Assembly: GCA_964398055.1 (NCBI GenBank)
Contig: CAYNLK010000020.1
Span: 1 to 64,000, forward strand
From: CAYNLK01 sp964398055
Lineage (GTDB): Bacteria; Chloroflexota; Anaerolineae; 4572-78; J111
DNA length: 64,000 nucleotides
Reading direction: 5' to 3'
Part shown: one piece after another, positions 24,125 through 32,972 of the stretch
Layout: every line of letters begins with the position of its first letter
Position numbering within the stretch: position 1 is the first letter of the stretch
Notes under the pieces: generated by a model
Told to the model about the DNA's origin: nothing
Database searches by the model: none
Seen by the model: only the letters and a program-made list of their open reading frames with translations
Made by a program: the position numbers and the translations under genes

Positions 24125-26592
24125 GTTTGGTTCCTCTGATAGTCGTGATCGCTGTTTCTGACCATAAAGCCGCCCAGGCCGATTACTGCCAGCAGGCTGA
24201 TGAGACTGACCCCCAGCCCCAGCCTGAAACTGAGTGGGCGGTAATTAAAGATCACGGTATGGTCTCCTGCCGGCATCGCCACCGCCCGAAAGGCCAAATT
24301 GGCCGGCCAGATCGGCACCGGCCGGCCATCGATAGTGGCCTCCCAGCCCGGATAAAAAGTATCGGCCAGAACGACGAAGCCCGGCCTGGTCGTCTCAACC
24401 GTCAGGCTAACCTGGCCAGGAGCCGATGTATTAATTGTGACCGGCTTAATATCGGTTGGCAAAGATGCTGTTTTGGCTGGATCAGGAGAGCTACCGCTAA
24501 GCCCAAACTCTGCCTCATCTGCCATGATAACCACTTCTCGGCCGGAATCAAAATCAGGCGCGGTCATGCGGGCGATCATTTCATGCTCACTCGAAACCAG
24601 CACGGCTCGCTCGACCAGGTAAGCGCGCGTTTGCGGGGCAGGGAGCTGTTGGATGGACATCGAGCCGGTGGTGTAAATGATCGCCCCAACCGCTTCAGCG
24701 CTGTGGTCAATAAAATAAGCCCCGTTGGCCAGCCCCAAGAGTCGGCTTTTTCCCGCCGGGTCAGCCTGGTTTACCAGTTCTGTAAATCGTTCCCAACGGC
24801 CAATTGTCAGCGGGTCGTCATTGTTGAGCGAGGGCAGGCCGGCATAAATCCCCAGATTAGGGACCAACGATTCCCGGAATTGGCGCCAGTGGCCGATTTC
24901 TTGTGATCCAAATGTTTCAAACCGGAAATATTGATTGAATTTGGTCTGGTAATCGCTGGTCTCGGTTACAAAGAAGCGATAGTTACCCGGCTGTTTTTGC
25001 AGAAACTCGGCGCTGGCGATTGGCTGGGTGTAGACAGCCGCAGGCAGCATGGGCAATAAGGGGAACGCGGCCAGCAGCAAATCGACCGCCACCAACACCA
25101 ACCCGGTCCATTGCCACACAGTCACCTGTCGTTGAGCTGCACCTGCTTCCGGTTGCTTCAGCAGCCAGGTGATCGACAGCGCCAGCCACAGCCCCAGGGT
25201 AAAGGTTGCAACCAGGAAAGTGCGGCTCCGGTCCGTCACCAGCAGAGCGCCGATCAGCACCGCCACGGCGATGCCGAGGCTGGCAACGAGCAGCCGTCGC
25301 CACAGCGGGCGGTAGGGTTCCTGCTCCGGCAAGATATGCGCGCCGACGCCGGCCAGCACCGCCATTGCCACCGTGGTCCAAATCAATAGCCGGGCCGGGG
25401 CCTGAAAGTAGCCAAAGCCGGGCACGTGGTCGAATACCCACAGGTAGATCGGCGTGTTCCAGCCCATTGCCAGAACTAGGCTGATCGGGATGAGGGCGGC
25501 GAAGAAGGGTATAACCTGGCGGTAGGCGGGGAAGCAGGTTTGACCGCCGACCGCAGTTGGTTGGCCGCGGTGACTCTCTTCAGTTGTCGGCGCCTCGACT
25601 GGTTTGACCATCCCTCTGAGGTAACGCCATACCGCCACCAACATGAATAGTAGGGGTAAAACGCCAACGTAGGCGTGATCCTCCCAGAAGTTGGCATAAC
25701 CCCAATAATCGCCCGTGGCCGGGTGGCCGAAAAAGGTGGGCGCCAGCAGGGTGATCAACCGCCAGGGCCAGAATGAGTAGGTCAAGGCAAAGGTGCGCTC
25801 GGCTCCACTGCTACGGTCGGACTCCAGCACCAGTTCAGCCGTGGGCAGCAGTTGGGCCGCGGCCAATAACAGCCCTAGGGCCAGGGCCAACCCCAAACGC
25901 CACCCTGCCTGGAGACTGCCTGACCAGGGAGAACGGTCGCCACAACTCTTGGCCGTTTGCCAGCCCCTCACCACGGTATAGGCTGCCGCCAACCACAGGC
26001 TGTAAAACCAGAGCTGGGCATGCCCGGCCAAAAGCGGCATCGTCAGGGCCAGGCTCAGCCCGATCACCGCCAGGCCGCCTCTTTGGCTCAGGGGATGCCG
26101 TCGGGCAATGTTTTCGCATAGTGATAATATTATCGGCAACCAGGCCGCTGCATTGACTATCGTCACGAACTGAGTCCGTCCGATCAAGTAGCCGCTGCAC
26201 ATATATGTCAGCGCTGAGACGGCGGCGGCAAAGGGAGTCAACCCGAGTTGTTGGGTGTAAAGGACCATAAATAGACCGGCCAGGAGCAGGTGGAATAACA
26301 CTGAGAAAGTCAGGCCGTGTTCGACCGGCATCACTAAGTAAAGTAGATTGGGCGGATAAAAAACCGCGCTTTGCAGATTCGCCAGTAGGGGACTGCCGTT
26401 GCCTAGCAGGGGATTCCACAGCGGCCACTCACCGGCTAACAGGCTGGTTTTGACCAGTTGATGCCAGGGCCAGAACTGGAATAGCAGGGTGCCCCAATAC
26501 AGAACTTCACCCTGCAACAGCCAACGCCAGAACAGGGCGAAGGGCAGGATGATAACAACCAACAGGTATGGCGACGGGCGATTCTTGAGCAA
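24121..26592 (-). CDS. YfhO-like multi-spanning membrane protein (putative glycosyltransferase-fold)
   Basis: A large polytopic protein of 823 residues starting at a TTG (MLKNRPSPYLL). It has about 12 hydrophobic helices in the first 520 residues, an extracytoplasmic stretch at about 540-790, and a final helix near the C terminus (LGVSLISLLAVIGLGGFMV). The order, the LLAGEWPLWNPLLGNG motif near residue 55 and the late VLADTFYPGWEATIDGRPVP motif are those of the YfhO/GT-C-like family. In Bacillus, YfhO is implicated in lipoteichoic-acid glycosylation, so a role in surface polymer glycosylation is plausible here. It is translationally coupled to prepilin peptidase. Confidence 0.88.
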   Translation of the reverse strand: MLKNRPSPYLLVVIILPFALFWRWLLQGEVLYWGTLLFQFWPWHQLVKTSLLAGEWPLWNPLLGNGSPLLANLQSAVFYPPNLLYLVMPVEHGLTFSVLFHLLLAGLFMVLYTQQLGLTPFAAAVSALTYMCSGYLIGRTQFVTIVNAAAWLPIILSLCENIARRHPLSQRGGLAVIGLSLALTMPLLAGHAQLWFYSLWLAAAYTVVRGWQTAKSCGDRSPWSGSLQAGWRLGLALALGLLLAAAQLLPTAELVLESDRSSGAERTFALTYSFWPWRLITLLAPTFFGHPATGDYWGYANFWEDHAYVGVLPLLFMLVAVWRYLRGMVKPVEAPTTEESHRGQPTAVGGQTCFPAYRQVIPFFAALIPISLVLAMGWNTPIYLWVFDHVPGFGYFQAPARLLIWTTVAMAVLAGVGAHILPEQEPYRPLWRRLLVASLGIAVAVLIGALLVTDRSRTFLVATFTLGLWLALSITWLLKQPEAGAAQRQVTVWQWTGLVLVAVDLLLAAFPLLPMLPAAVYTQPIASAEFLQKQPGNYRFFVTETSDYQTKFNQYFRFETFGSQEIGHWRQFRESLVPNLGIYAGLPSLNNDDPLTIGRWERFTELVNQADPAGKSRLLGLANGAYFIDHSAEAVGAIIYTTGSMSIQQLPAPQTRAYLVERAVLVSSEHEMIARMTAPDFDSGREVVIMADEAEFGLSGSSPDPAKTASLPTDIKPVTINTSAPGQVSLTVETTRPGFVVLADTFYPGWEATIDGRPVPIWPANLAFRAVAMPAGDHTVIFNYRPLSFRLGLGVSLISLLAVIGLGGFMVRNSDHDYQRNQT

Positions 26593-26626
26593 ACGCTGAT
26601 CCTACCTAACTGATCGTGGGTTGATC

Positions 26627-26722
26627 AATGTCATTAAGTTAACGAGTTGGAGTCGAGGCTTTAGCCGGACGCCGGGGCGTAACCGCCCAAAGGTTCGACT
26701 CCAATCTTAACTTAATGACATT
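26627..26722. repeat. 96-bp near-perfect hairpin element
   Basis: Outer arms are 16-bp perfect inverted repeats (26627-26642 with 26707-26722). After a small interruption, inner arms of 10 bp follow (26647-26656 with 26695-26704). The core contains further small palindromes (GGCTTTAGCC, GGGGCG/CGCCC). It sits alone in the spacer between the divergent YfhO-like gene and the 26883 gene. It looks like a MITE or REP-type element rather than a terminator, as no U-tract flanks it. Confidence 0.8.
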
Positions 26723-26819
26723 AGTAGTTTGACGGGTGTATTTAACCATAATAAGTGACTCTATACAAGTAAGCCTGTTGCAGGCGCAACCCTGAGCGGT
26801 TACATTTCAACGCGTTACG

Positions 26820-26848
26820 TTGTCAGCCAAAAACGGCTGTGCTATACT
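26820..26848 (+). promoter_or_regulatory. Sigma-70-like promoter for the 26883 gene
   Basis: TTGTCA (26820-26825) and TATACT (26843-26848) are separated by 17 bp. The -10 is also preceded by TGTGC. The start codon at 26883 follows about 28 bp after the predicted start site, with GGAG between. Confidence 0.6.
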
Positions 26849-26882
26849 GTCGCCGTGAACCTACATCCGGAGAAAGTTGCCC

Positions 26883-27467
26883 ATGACGAAAGACTCGTTT
26901 GAAAAAACCGACTCGCCGGGATTGTTCCTGGTTGGTCGCGAACCTAGATGCAAACGGGATGATTTTCCGTTGGTTGAGATCGATGGAAAGCTGGAATGTG
27001 TGGCTGAGTATATCGATCGCTGTATTGGCCAGCAGCCGGTAGTGGATATTGTTGAACGCAACAAAACGATTTACTACATCTTTGCTAATGGCCACCAGCT
27101 ACCGATGCTCTGCTCCTGCTGCGGCGCCCCCCTGGTTTATGGCGATCTCAAGCAGCCTTGCCAGAAAATCGTTGGCCGGCGATTGGAGGCTATGTCGATC
27201 ATCTCTCAAGTTTTGCCGGATGGCCGGAAATACGAAGAGCTGGTGCTGGAGTTTTCCGCCACGTCCGGTTCAGAAATGTTTGGCGTGCCGGTCTCCTTCC
27301 TGGTGGCAACTCAGATGAAGCACCCAGGCCATTGTCCTCACCGGCGTGGCCCGGTCGCGACCCAACTTTCTGCCCGAAAAAAAAAGGCGTTATCGCGGTT
27401 TGCCTGGCCGGAATTAAGGATCTTGGTATGCCCGTATACGAACGAATTAGCGCTGTCGTCAGCCTGA
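26883..27467 (+). CDS. Hypothetical protein with a CxxC motif
   Basis: Not recognised. The 194-residue product has a CSCCGAPL motif near residue 78, which could bind zinc or be redox-active. The first 150 residues look well ordered (DFPLVEIDGKLECVAEY). The C-terminal 45 residues are basic and irregular and run through an A-tract at 27377-27385, so a frameshift or a natural ragged end cannot be excluded. ATG 26883 is preferred over the in-frame TTG at 26877 because the GGAG ribosome site is 10 nt upstream. The end overlaps the next gene by 40 bp in another frame, further suggesting that the last residues are not conserved. Confidence 0.6.
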   Translation: MTKDSFEKTDSPGLFLVGREPRCKRDDFPLVEIDGKLECVAEYIDRCIGQQPVVDIVERNKTIYYIFANGHQLPMLCSCCGAPLVYGDLKQPCQKIVGRRLEAMSIISQVLPDGRKYEELVLEFSATSGSEMFGVPVSFLVATQMKHPGHCPHRRGPVATQLSARKKKALSRFAWPELRILVCPYTNELALSSA

Positions 27468-28228
27468 CCCTGATCGGGTTGGCTTTATATTTTGTATTGG
27501 AATTTCCCCGGCAGGTAGCGGCCTTTACCCTGCTCGACTCGCCATTGGCATTGGTGTCGCCGCGGCAGTGGTTGATGACCTTCCTGTTAGCCGGGTTGGC
27601 TATGGCCGGTACCGACGCCATCATCCGCGGCCACCCGGCTTTGACCGACATGCGGGCTGCTTACCTGGCCACGTTCTGGACTCTACCGGCTTTGCTGGTC
27701 ATCGTGTCTACCCAAACGTTGGGCCTGGCCCCCAACACCGTGGCCTGGGTGGTTGGGCTAGTTGGTATTGGTCTGTTGCTGTGGTTGACCATCCTGGCCG
27801 AGTATCGCCAGGTGTCTCCGGCAGCCAATCAGCGTTGGCCGCGGCTGTGGCAGCAACTGGTTGGCTTTAGCGTGGCCCTACCCCTCTTTGTAGTGATTTA
27901 CTACACCCGTAGTCGCAGTGCTTTAAGCGCCACCGGTATTATGCTGGTCAGCGGCATGGTTGGGTTGGCTTTACTGCGTTACAATTCCAAGAATCTGTTC
28001 CGAACCTGGCTGTTTGCCGCGGTCATCGGTTTAAGTTTGGGCCAGATCACTTGGGCTTTGAATTACTGGCGCATCGGCGCGCTGCAAGCCGGCTTGCTCC
28101 TGTTGTTGTTGCTGTACGTGCTGCTGGGTCTGGCCCAGGAGCAGCTTCTGGGTGGCCTGTCGCGGCGAGCGTTGGTTGAATTTGGGGTGGTCGCGCTGGT
28201 AGCCTTGGCCGTAATTCTCAACCTCTGA
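27428..28228 (+). CDS. Hypothetical membrane protein, about seven helices
   Basis: A 266-residue hydrophobic protein from ATG 27428 (MPVYERISAVVSLTLIGLALYFVLEFP). A longer frame reaching 27158 reads through the preceding gene and is not credible. About seven transmembrane segments cover the whole length. I cannot name the family. The protein lies directly upstream of an ABC exporter (28282) on the same strand, 53 bp apart, and may be cotranscribed as an accessory membrane component. No catalytic motif was seen. Confidence 0.75.
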   Translation: MPVYERISAVVSLTLIGLALYFVLEFPRQVAAFTLLDSPLALVSPRQWLMTFLLAGLAMAGTDAIIRGHPALTDMRAAYLATFWTLPALLVIVSTQTLGLAPNTVAWVVGLVGIGLLLWLTILAEYRQVSPAANQRWPRLWQQLVGFSVALPLFVVIYYTRSRSALSATGIMLVSGMVGLALLRYNSKNLFRTWLFAAVIGLSLGQITWALNYWRIGALQAGLLLLLLLYVLLGLAQEQLLGGLSRRALVEFGVVALVALAVILNL

Positions 28229-28281
28229 TTGACAACCTCCTGGCTTCAAGCTACACTTTACTCTAGTTCAGGTATCCCCTC

Positions 28282-29256
28282 ATGATCGAAGCGGTTGACT
28301 TAACCAAGGAATTTGGTAACTTTATCGCGGTTCAGAATGTCTGTCTGGCCGTACCCGAGGGTGAGGTTTTAGCCCTATTAGGCCCCAACGGCGCCGGCAA
28401 AACCACCACGGTGCGGATGTTGGGCTCCATTCTGAAGCCAACCCGCGGCTATGCCCGCATTGCCGGCTACGACACGGTGACCGAAGCCCGGCAGGTTCGC
28501 CGCCTCATTGGCCTGTTGACCGAGTTCCCCGGCCTCTATTTGCGGATGAAAGGGCTGGATTATTTGCGCTTCTTTGGTGAACTGCAAGGAATGCCGCCGC
28601 CCCTCATCCACCGTCGCAGTGAGGAACTGCTCCAACGCTTCCAATTGTGGGACGCCCGTGACAAGCAGGTGGGCCAGTATTCCAAGGGCATGAAGCAGAA
28701 GCTAACCCTGGTGCGGGCCATGCTGCACGCCCCCCAGGTGCTCTTTTTGGATGAACCCACTTCGGCGATGGACCCCCACAGCGCCAAGCTGGTGCGCGAT
28801 GCCATTACCGATCTCCGCCGCGAACAGCGGACCATCATTCTCTGTACCCACAACCTGGCCGAAGCTGAGCAGTTGGCCGAGCGAATTGCCATTGTTAGCC
28901 AGGGCCGCATCATTGCCCAGGGCCGCACCGCCGAGTTGAAGCAGCGATTGCTGGGTGATCCCATCATGGAAATTCGCCTGGCCGAACCGCTGAATGGGCT
29001 GGTCGGCAGCCTGGCCGACCGGGTCAACGTGGTCAGCTATGGTCAGGATTGGGTCAGGTATAGCGTGCCCAATCCCGATGAGTTCAACCCCTGCCTGCTG
29101 GCCGAACTGGCCCAGCAGCAGGTGCCGGTCGTTACCCTTAGTGAAGTGCCGCGCAGTCTGGAAGAGGTCTATTTGCGCATTGTGGAGACCGGTAGAATAG
29201 CCCTGCCGGGGCCGGAATACCGTTCTCAACCAGACGCGCTTGCGGGAAAGGAGTAG
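28282..29256 (+). CDS. ABC transporter ATP-binding protein (ABC-2 / NatA-like)
   Basis: Cytoplasmic ATPase of an ABC-2 type exporter, 324 residues. It has Walker A GPNGAGKTTTV, a Q-loop region LLTEFPGLY, signature YSKGMKQK, Walker B VLFLDEPTSAMDP and the H-loop CTHNLAEAEQ. The last 90 residues are the extension usual in NatA/CcmA-like subunits. The permease gene starts 6 bp downstream with its own AAAGGAG site, so the two form a transporter pair. The substrate is not evident. Families with this layout include Na+ efflux, drug and surface-polymer exporters. Confidence 0.94.
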   Translation: MIEAVDLTKEFGNFIAVQNVCLAVPEGEVLALLGPNGAGKTTTVRMLGSILKPTRGYARIAGYDTVTEARQVRRLIGLLTEFPGLYLRMKGLDYLRFFGELQGMPPPLIHRRSEELLQRFQLWDARDKQVGQYSKGMKQKLTLVRAMLHAPQVLFLDEPTSAMDPHSAKLVRDAITDLRREQRTIILCTHNLAEAEQLAERIAIVSQGRIIAQGRTAELKQRLLGDPIMEIRLAEPLNGLVGSLADRVNVVSYGQDWVRYSVPNPDEFNPCLLAELAQQQVPVVTLSEVPRSLEEVYLRIVETGRIALPGPEYRSQPDALAGKE

Positions 29257-29262
29257 CCGGCG

Positions 29263-30756
29263 ATGGCCGTTCAATCGCTGCCCCGGCTGGAACGTAGTAG
29301 TCTGGGGATCGCCTTGATTATCACCCGCCGCGAACTGTGGGACAGCTTCCGGGATTGGCGGATTATGTCGCCTATCCTCATTTTGACCCTAGTTTTTCCG
29401 TTTTTGATGGATTTTACCTCGCGCTGGGCCACCAACTGGGTCTCTCAATTCACCGATCCGCTGCTGGTGGAGCGGCTCAATCCCTTTCTACTGCTGGTGG
29501 TGGGCTTCTTCCCCATCTCCTTCTCCCTGATTATCGCTCTGGAATCTTTTGTAGGCGAAAAGGAGCGGAACAGCATCGAACCGCTGCTGTCGATGCCGGT
29601 CAGCGATCTTGAACTCTACCTGGGCAAACTGCTGTCGGCGCTCTTGCTGCCTCTGCTGGCCGCCTATTTGGGCATCACTGTCTTCTTAATCATGCGCTTG
29701 ACTACCACCCCTCCCTGGACGCCCTCGCCTGACTTAGTCATCCTGATGTTCTTGTTGACCACAGCCGAGGCATTGGTGATGGTCTCCGGAGCGGTGGTCG
29801 TGTCGAGCCAGACCACCAGTGTGCGCGCCGCCAACCTGCTGGCCAGCTTCATCATCATTCCGATGGCGCTGCTGGTGCAGGCCGAAAGCGTTATCATGTT
29901 TTATGCCGAGTATCAGGCCTTGTGGTGGTTCGTAGCCGGTTTGCTGGTCGTCAACGTCATTTTGGTCCGGATGGGGATTCGCCTGTTCAACCGCGAGGAT
30001 ATTCTATCCAAAGAGTTGGACGAACTCAACCTAAAGAATATCTGGCGAGATTTCATGGGCTACCTGTTGCGTCCGCCCGAACTGGCCACCCAACGCGGCC
30101 AGCAGTCACCGGCTAAATTTAGCCCGTTCCGGATTTACCGGCACGATATTCCGCTGTTGTTGAAACAGCAAACTCTGCCGTTGGGGGTGCTTCTGCTGAT
30201 CAGCCTGGTTGGGGTGGGGTTGGGGGTGGCCTTTGCCGGGCAATATCCTATTCCGCCGGAGGCTTTTCCTCTCCAGGAACTCTCCCCACAAACCTTTGAA
30301 ACGGTCAATCAATTTCGACTTTTGCCCGAAATTACGACCTCGTTTATTTTTTTCAATAATTTGCGGGTGGTACTTCTGGCTGGTTTGGTAAGTTTTTTCT
30401 CGTTTGGGGCGCTTACCCTGATCCTGACGCTGATCAATGTGGGCCTGGTCAGTTTCATCGTTGCCCAGATTATTGCCCTGGGTCATAATCCCTGGCTCTT
30501 TACAGCCACCTTTATTCTGCCTCATGGCCTGATGGAGATCCCGGCGGTTTTGCTGGGGATGACTTTTGCCTTGCGTATCGGCGCGGCAATGGTCTCACCG
30601 CCGGCCGGGCTGGATATTGGCCAGGGGGTGTTGCTGACCACGGCCAACTTTGTTAAAGTTCTCTTCTTTTTGGTAATTCCCCTCTTATTGCTGGCCGCCT
30701 TTATTGAAGCCAATATAACCCCGCAACTGGTGCTGGCCGTTTACGCCGGGCAGTAA
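29263..30756 (+). CDS. ABC-2 permease fused to a SpoIIM (stage II sporulation protein M) domain
   Basis: A 497-residue membrane protein in two parts. Residues about 1-245 are an ABC-2 permease: an N-terminal cytoplasmic ITRRELWDSFRDWR segment, a first helix, the FVGEKERNSIEPLLSMPVS loop typical of the family, and further helices. Residues about 330-497 form a SpoIIM/DUF95 domain: FFNNLRVVLLAGLVSFFSFG, then LPHGLMEIPAVLLG and a final helix. In Bacillus, SpoIIM is part of the engulfment machinery, but the domain also occurs in non-sporulating bacteria, often near ABC exporters. This fusion supports a functional link between the two families. It pairs with the ATPase 6 bp upstream. Confidence 0.88.
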   Translation: MAVQSLPRLERSSLGIALIITRRELWDSFRDWRIMSPILILTLVFPFLMDFTSRWATNWVSQFTDPLLVERLNPFLLLVVGFFPISFSLIIALESFVGEKERNSIEPLLSMPVSDLELYLGKLLSALLLPLLAAYLGITVFLIMRLTTTPPWTPSPDLVILMFLLTTAEALVMVSGAVVVSSQTTSVRAANLLASFIIIPMALLVQAESVIMFYAEYQALWWFVAGLLVVNVILVRMGIRLFNREDILSKELDELNLKNIWRDFMGYLLRPPELATQRGQQSPAKFSPFRIYRHDIPLLLKQQTLPLGVLLLISLVGVGLGVAFAGQYPIPPEAFPLQELSPQTFETVNQFRLLPEITTSFIFFNNLRVVLLAGLVSFFSFGALTLILTLINVGLVSFIVAQIIALGHNPWLFTATFILPHGLMEIPAVLLGMTFALRIGAAMVSPPAGLDIGQGVLLTTANFVKVLFFLVIPLLLLAAFIEANITPQLVLAVYAGQ

Positions 30757-30780
30757 ATCAAAAGGGTGTGACCAAAATAA

Positions 30781-30813
30781 AGACACCCGGAGTTTCAAAA
30801 ACTCCGGGTGTCT
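30781..30813 (-). terminator. Strong hairpin terminator between convergent genes
   Basis: A perfect 15-bp stem (30781-30795 with 30799-30813) with a 3-nt loop lies between the converging permease and FHA genes. On the minus strand it is followed by TTATTTTGG, so it best terminates the FHA/CCA transcript. It may also work in the other direction. Confidence 0.85.
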
Positions 30814-30829
30814 GTGACTGGTTGGGGAT

Positions 30830-31333
30830 TTAACCAAACCAGGGGGGTAGCAGGTCGGTGATCTGGATCAAATCCAGGTAATCGGCCACAATCAAGAGGA
30901 AAACGATAATGAAGATTATGGCCAGGGTAACGCCGGCTACGCCGGCAAACCAGACTCGCCCGCGCATAGGAGGTTGAACCGGTCGATCCTCGGCCGCGGC
31001 GGCGGTTGGGCTGTTTTCTGCGGCTGCCCCGCTCTCCTGAAATTTCAACCTGACCATGTGGCCCAGTTCAATCACATCGCTGTGGTGGAGCCGAAATGGG
31101 CCGGCAATTTCCACCCCATTAACGGCCGTACCGCCTGGCCCCCCCATATCTTGGAGGACCCAATATTCGTTGCGTAGTTCCATACTGGCGTGGATCGGCT
31201 CGACCTCGGCCAGTTCCAACACCAGGTCGTTATCCGGGCCAGAGCCGATCAGCAGCCGTTGGGTCGCCAGCTCAAAATCTTCGACAGGAGTTTCTTTACC
31301 GTCAATAATCTGGTAGATGACAAGTTTCGCCAT
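30830..31333 (-). CDS. FHA-domain protein with a C-terminal membrane helix
   Basis: A 167-residue protein. Residues about 25-95 form a forkhead-associated domain that binds phosphothreonine peptides (LLIGSGPDNDLVL, IHASMEL, GGTAVNGVEI, LGHMVRLKF); the serine of the usual HAS/SxxH stretch is in a HASMEL context. A variable linker follows, then one transmembrane helix (FAGVAGVTLAIIFIIVFLLIV) and a short tail ending LLPPWFG. It is a tail-anchored cytoplasmic FHA, presumably recruiting a Ser/Thr-kinase target to the membrane, but no such kinase is in the window. It lies 21 bp after the CCA-family gene. Confidence 0.9.
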   Translation of the reverse strand: MAKLVIYQIIDGKETPVEDFELATQRLLIGSGPDNDLVLELAEVEPIHASMELRNEYWVLQDMGGPGGTAVNGVEIAGPFRLHHSDVIELGHMVRLKFQESGAAAENSPTAAAAEDRPVQPPMRGRVWFAGVAGVTLAIIFIIVFLLIVADYLDLIQITDLLPPWFG

Positions 31334-31354
31334 AGTTATTTTTACGCTAAAGAG

Positions 31355-32866
31355 TCAATTTTGCTTCGCCGCTTTGGTAAAATCGCGATCATTTTTTATA
31401 AAGGCCAGGGCTGTTGCCTTGTCTGTTACCACCCCCATCGCCTGGGCCTCTTTGAGCCGGTTTAGCAGCAGGCCGATGGTTCGTCCTTCCTTAAGCCCCA
31501 GCTGCTCGATCAGGTCCCGCCCGGTTAATAGCGGCGGCGGGTCGACCAGTTCCTTTCGCTCCTCAAAATAGGCCGTCAGCAGTTGGTGGAGTACCCGGCC
31601 GAGCGCCTGCTGCCGGGCCTGGCCTGTGGTCGAGGTCGGCGGGTAGATCGCCTGTTGGTCGGCCAGGGCATGGAGAGCGACCGCGATGCCCGCCGAATAG
31701 CCCGGCCCGGTCGTATCCCGAAAAAAACGATAGATCGCCCGCCGGCTGATCTTACCACCGTCTTGGGTTAACAGCAAAGGCCGCAGATGATGTGCGACGA
31801 CAGTCTCGACAAAGTTGGCGGCCTGGTTGCTGAAGTTAAAAGTTTTCATAGCCCGGCTGGCCAATCTGGCGCTGGCCTGCTCGTGCCCCAAGAAACGAAT
31901 TTTAGGATCAGGCCCTTCGCTTTCGGTGCGACTGAGGGGCTTACCGGTGTCGTGCCACAGTAAGGCGAGGGGGATGAGTTGTTGCAGGCTCAAATCACCG
32001 CTGATGCGTTCGGCCAGGTATGCTTTGACGGCCGGCTGAAACTCAGGCGGAATCGCCGGCAGCCCCTCCTTCAGCATTGCGGCCCAGGCTTCCAGCGCCG
32101 AAACGGTATGCTCAAATACATCAAGATAATGCGGCGGCCCCTGCTCCACCCCCACCATTGCCCCCACTTCCGGTAAAAAATGGGCCAGCACGCCCAAACG
32201 ATCAAGCAGTTGAACTGCTTGACCGGGGTTGGGGGTGTTGAGCAATTTTAGCAATTCATCCCGCTGCCGCTCGGCTGAGGTGCTGGTTAGTTTTGGCGCC
32301 GCCTGGCGTAGTTGTGTCTGGCTGTCCGGCTCAATTGCAAAACCGAACTCAATTGCCTGCCGGACCGCCCGCAGCACCCGCACCGGGTCACGCTGAAACG
32401 CCCCTGGCGCGGCGACTTTAATCTGCTGCCGGCTCAAATCGGCCTGACCTCCCAACGGATCGATCAATTGAGGTGGTTCGGTCAGGCTGAGGGCTATGGC
32501 GTTGATGGTAAAATCTCGATCCTGGAGATCCTCTGGTAAGGAGGCCCCGCGCAACGTGGCAAAGTCGAGGTGACTCTTGTTGGGGGCGGCGCTGGCTGGC
32601 GGCTGCCAGATCACCCGGCCAACGCCGCGTCCCGCGTCGAGGGGGTAATAGGCGCTGCCCAGGGCATCGGCCACCCGGCGGGCCACGGTCAGGCCATCGC
32701 CTGGCGTCACAAAATCGAGGTCAACGATGCTGGCCCGCCCCAGCAGCAAGTCCCGCACCGGCCCACCCACCAGGTAGGCTTCAATTTGCTGTCTGTGCAG
32801 GATTTTAATGACCTCCGCCAGGGGCGGATATTGGTCGGCCCAATTTGCTTTCAAACGCAAGGTCAT
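31355..32866 (-). CDS. CCA tRNA nucleotidyltransferase / poly(A) polymerase family protein with HD domain
   Basis: A class II nucleotidyltransferase, 503 residues from ATG 32866 (a TTG 9 bp upstream is an alternative). The head domain has LVGGPVRDLLLG and the metal-binding DLDFVTPG, then LQDRDFTINAIALSL and a DPVRVLRAVRQA neck region. An HD hydrolase-like domain follows (LLWHDTGKPLSRTES, HHLRPLLL). This order matches CCA-adding or poly(A) polymerases, and which of these activities it has (CCA, A-adding or CC-adding) is not decidable by eye. It forms a pair with the FHA gene downstream. Confidence 0.92.
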   Translation of the reverse strand: MTLRLKANWADQYPPLAEVIKILHRQQIEAYLVGGPVRDLLLGRASIVDLDFVTPGDGLTVARRVADALGSAYYPLDAGRGVGRVIWQPPASAAPNKSHLDFATLRGASLPEDLQDRDFTINAIALSLTEPPQLIDPLGGQADLSRQQIKVAAPGAFQRDPVRVLRAVRQAIEFGFAIEPDSQTQLRQAAPKLTSTSAERQRDELLKLLNTPNPGQAVQLLDRLGVLAHFLPEVGAMVGVEQGPPHYLDVFEHTVSALEAWAAMLKEGLPAIPPEFQPAVKAYLAERISGDLSLQQLIPLALLWHDTGKPLSRTESEGPDPKIRFLGHEQASARLASRAMKTFNFSNQAANFVETVVAHHLRPLLLTQDGGKISRRAIYRFFRDTTGPGYSAGIAVALHALADQQAIYPPTSTTGQARQQALGRVLHQLLTAYFEERKELVDPPPLLTGRDLIEQLGLKEGRTIGLLLNRLKEAQAMGVVTDKATALAFIKNDRDFTKAAKQN

Positions 32867-32972
32867 ACTCCCCAAATTTAACCGCCGGCCACTACCTTAT
32901 ACGTTACGTAACAGGCAGCGGCCGGCGGTGTCATTCTTGCTGTGGCGATTGGCGTCCGTATGAGTCGCGACC

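Noticed and set aside
27158..27427. N-terminal extension of the membrane protein at 27428
   Set aside because: It overlaps the preceding gene in another frame, and the hydrophobic protein starts naturally at MPVYERIS.
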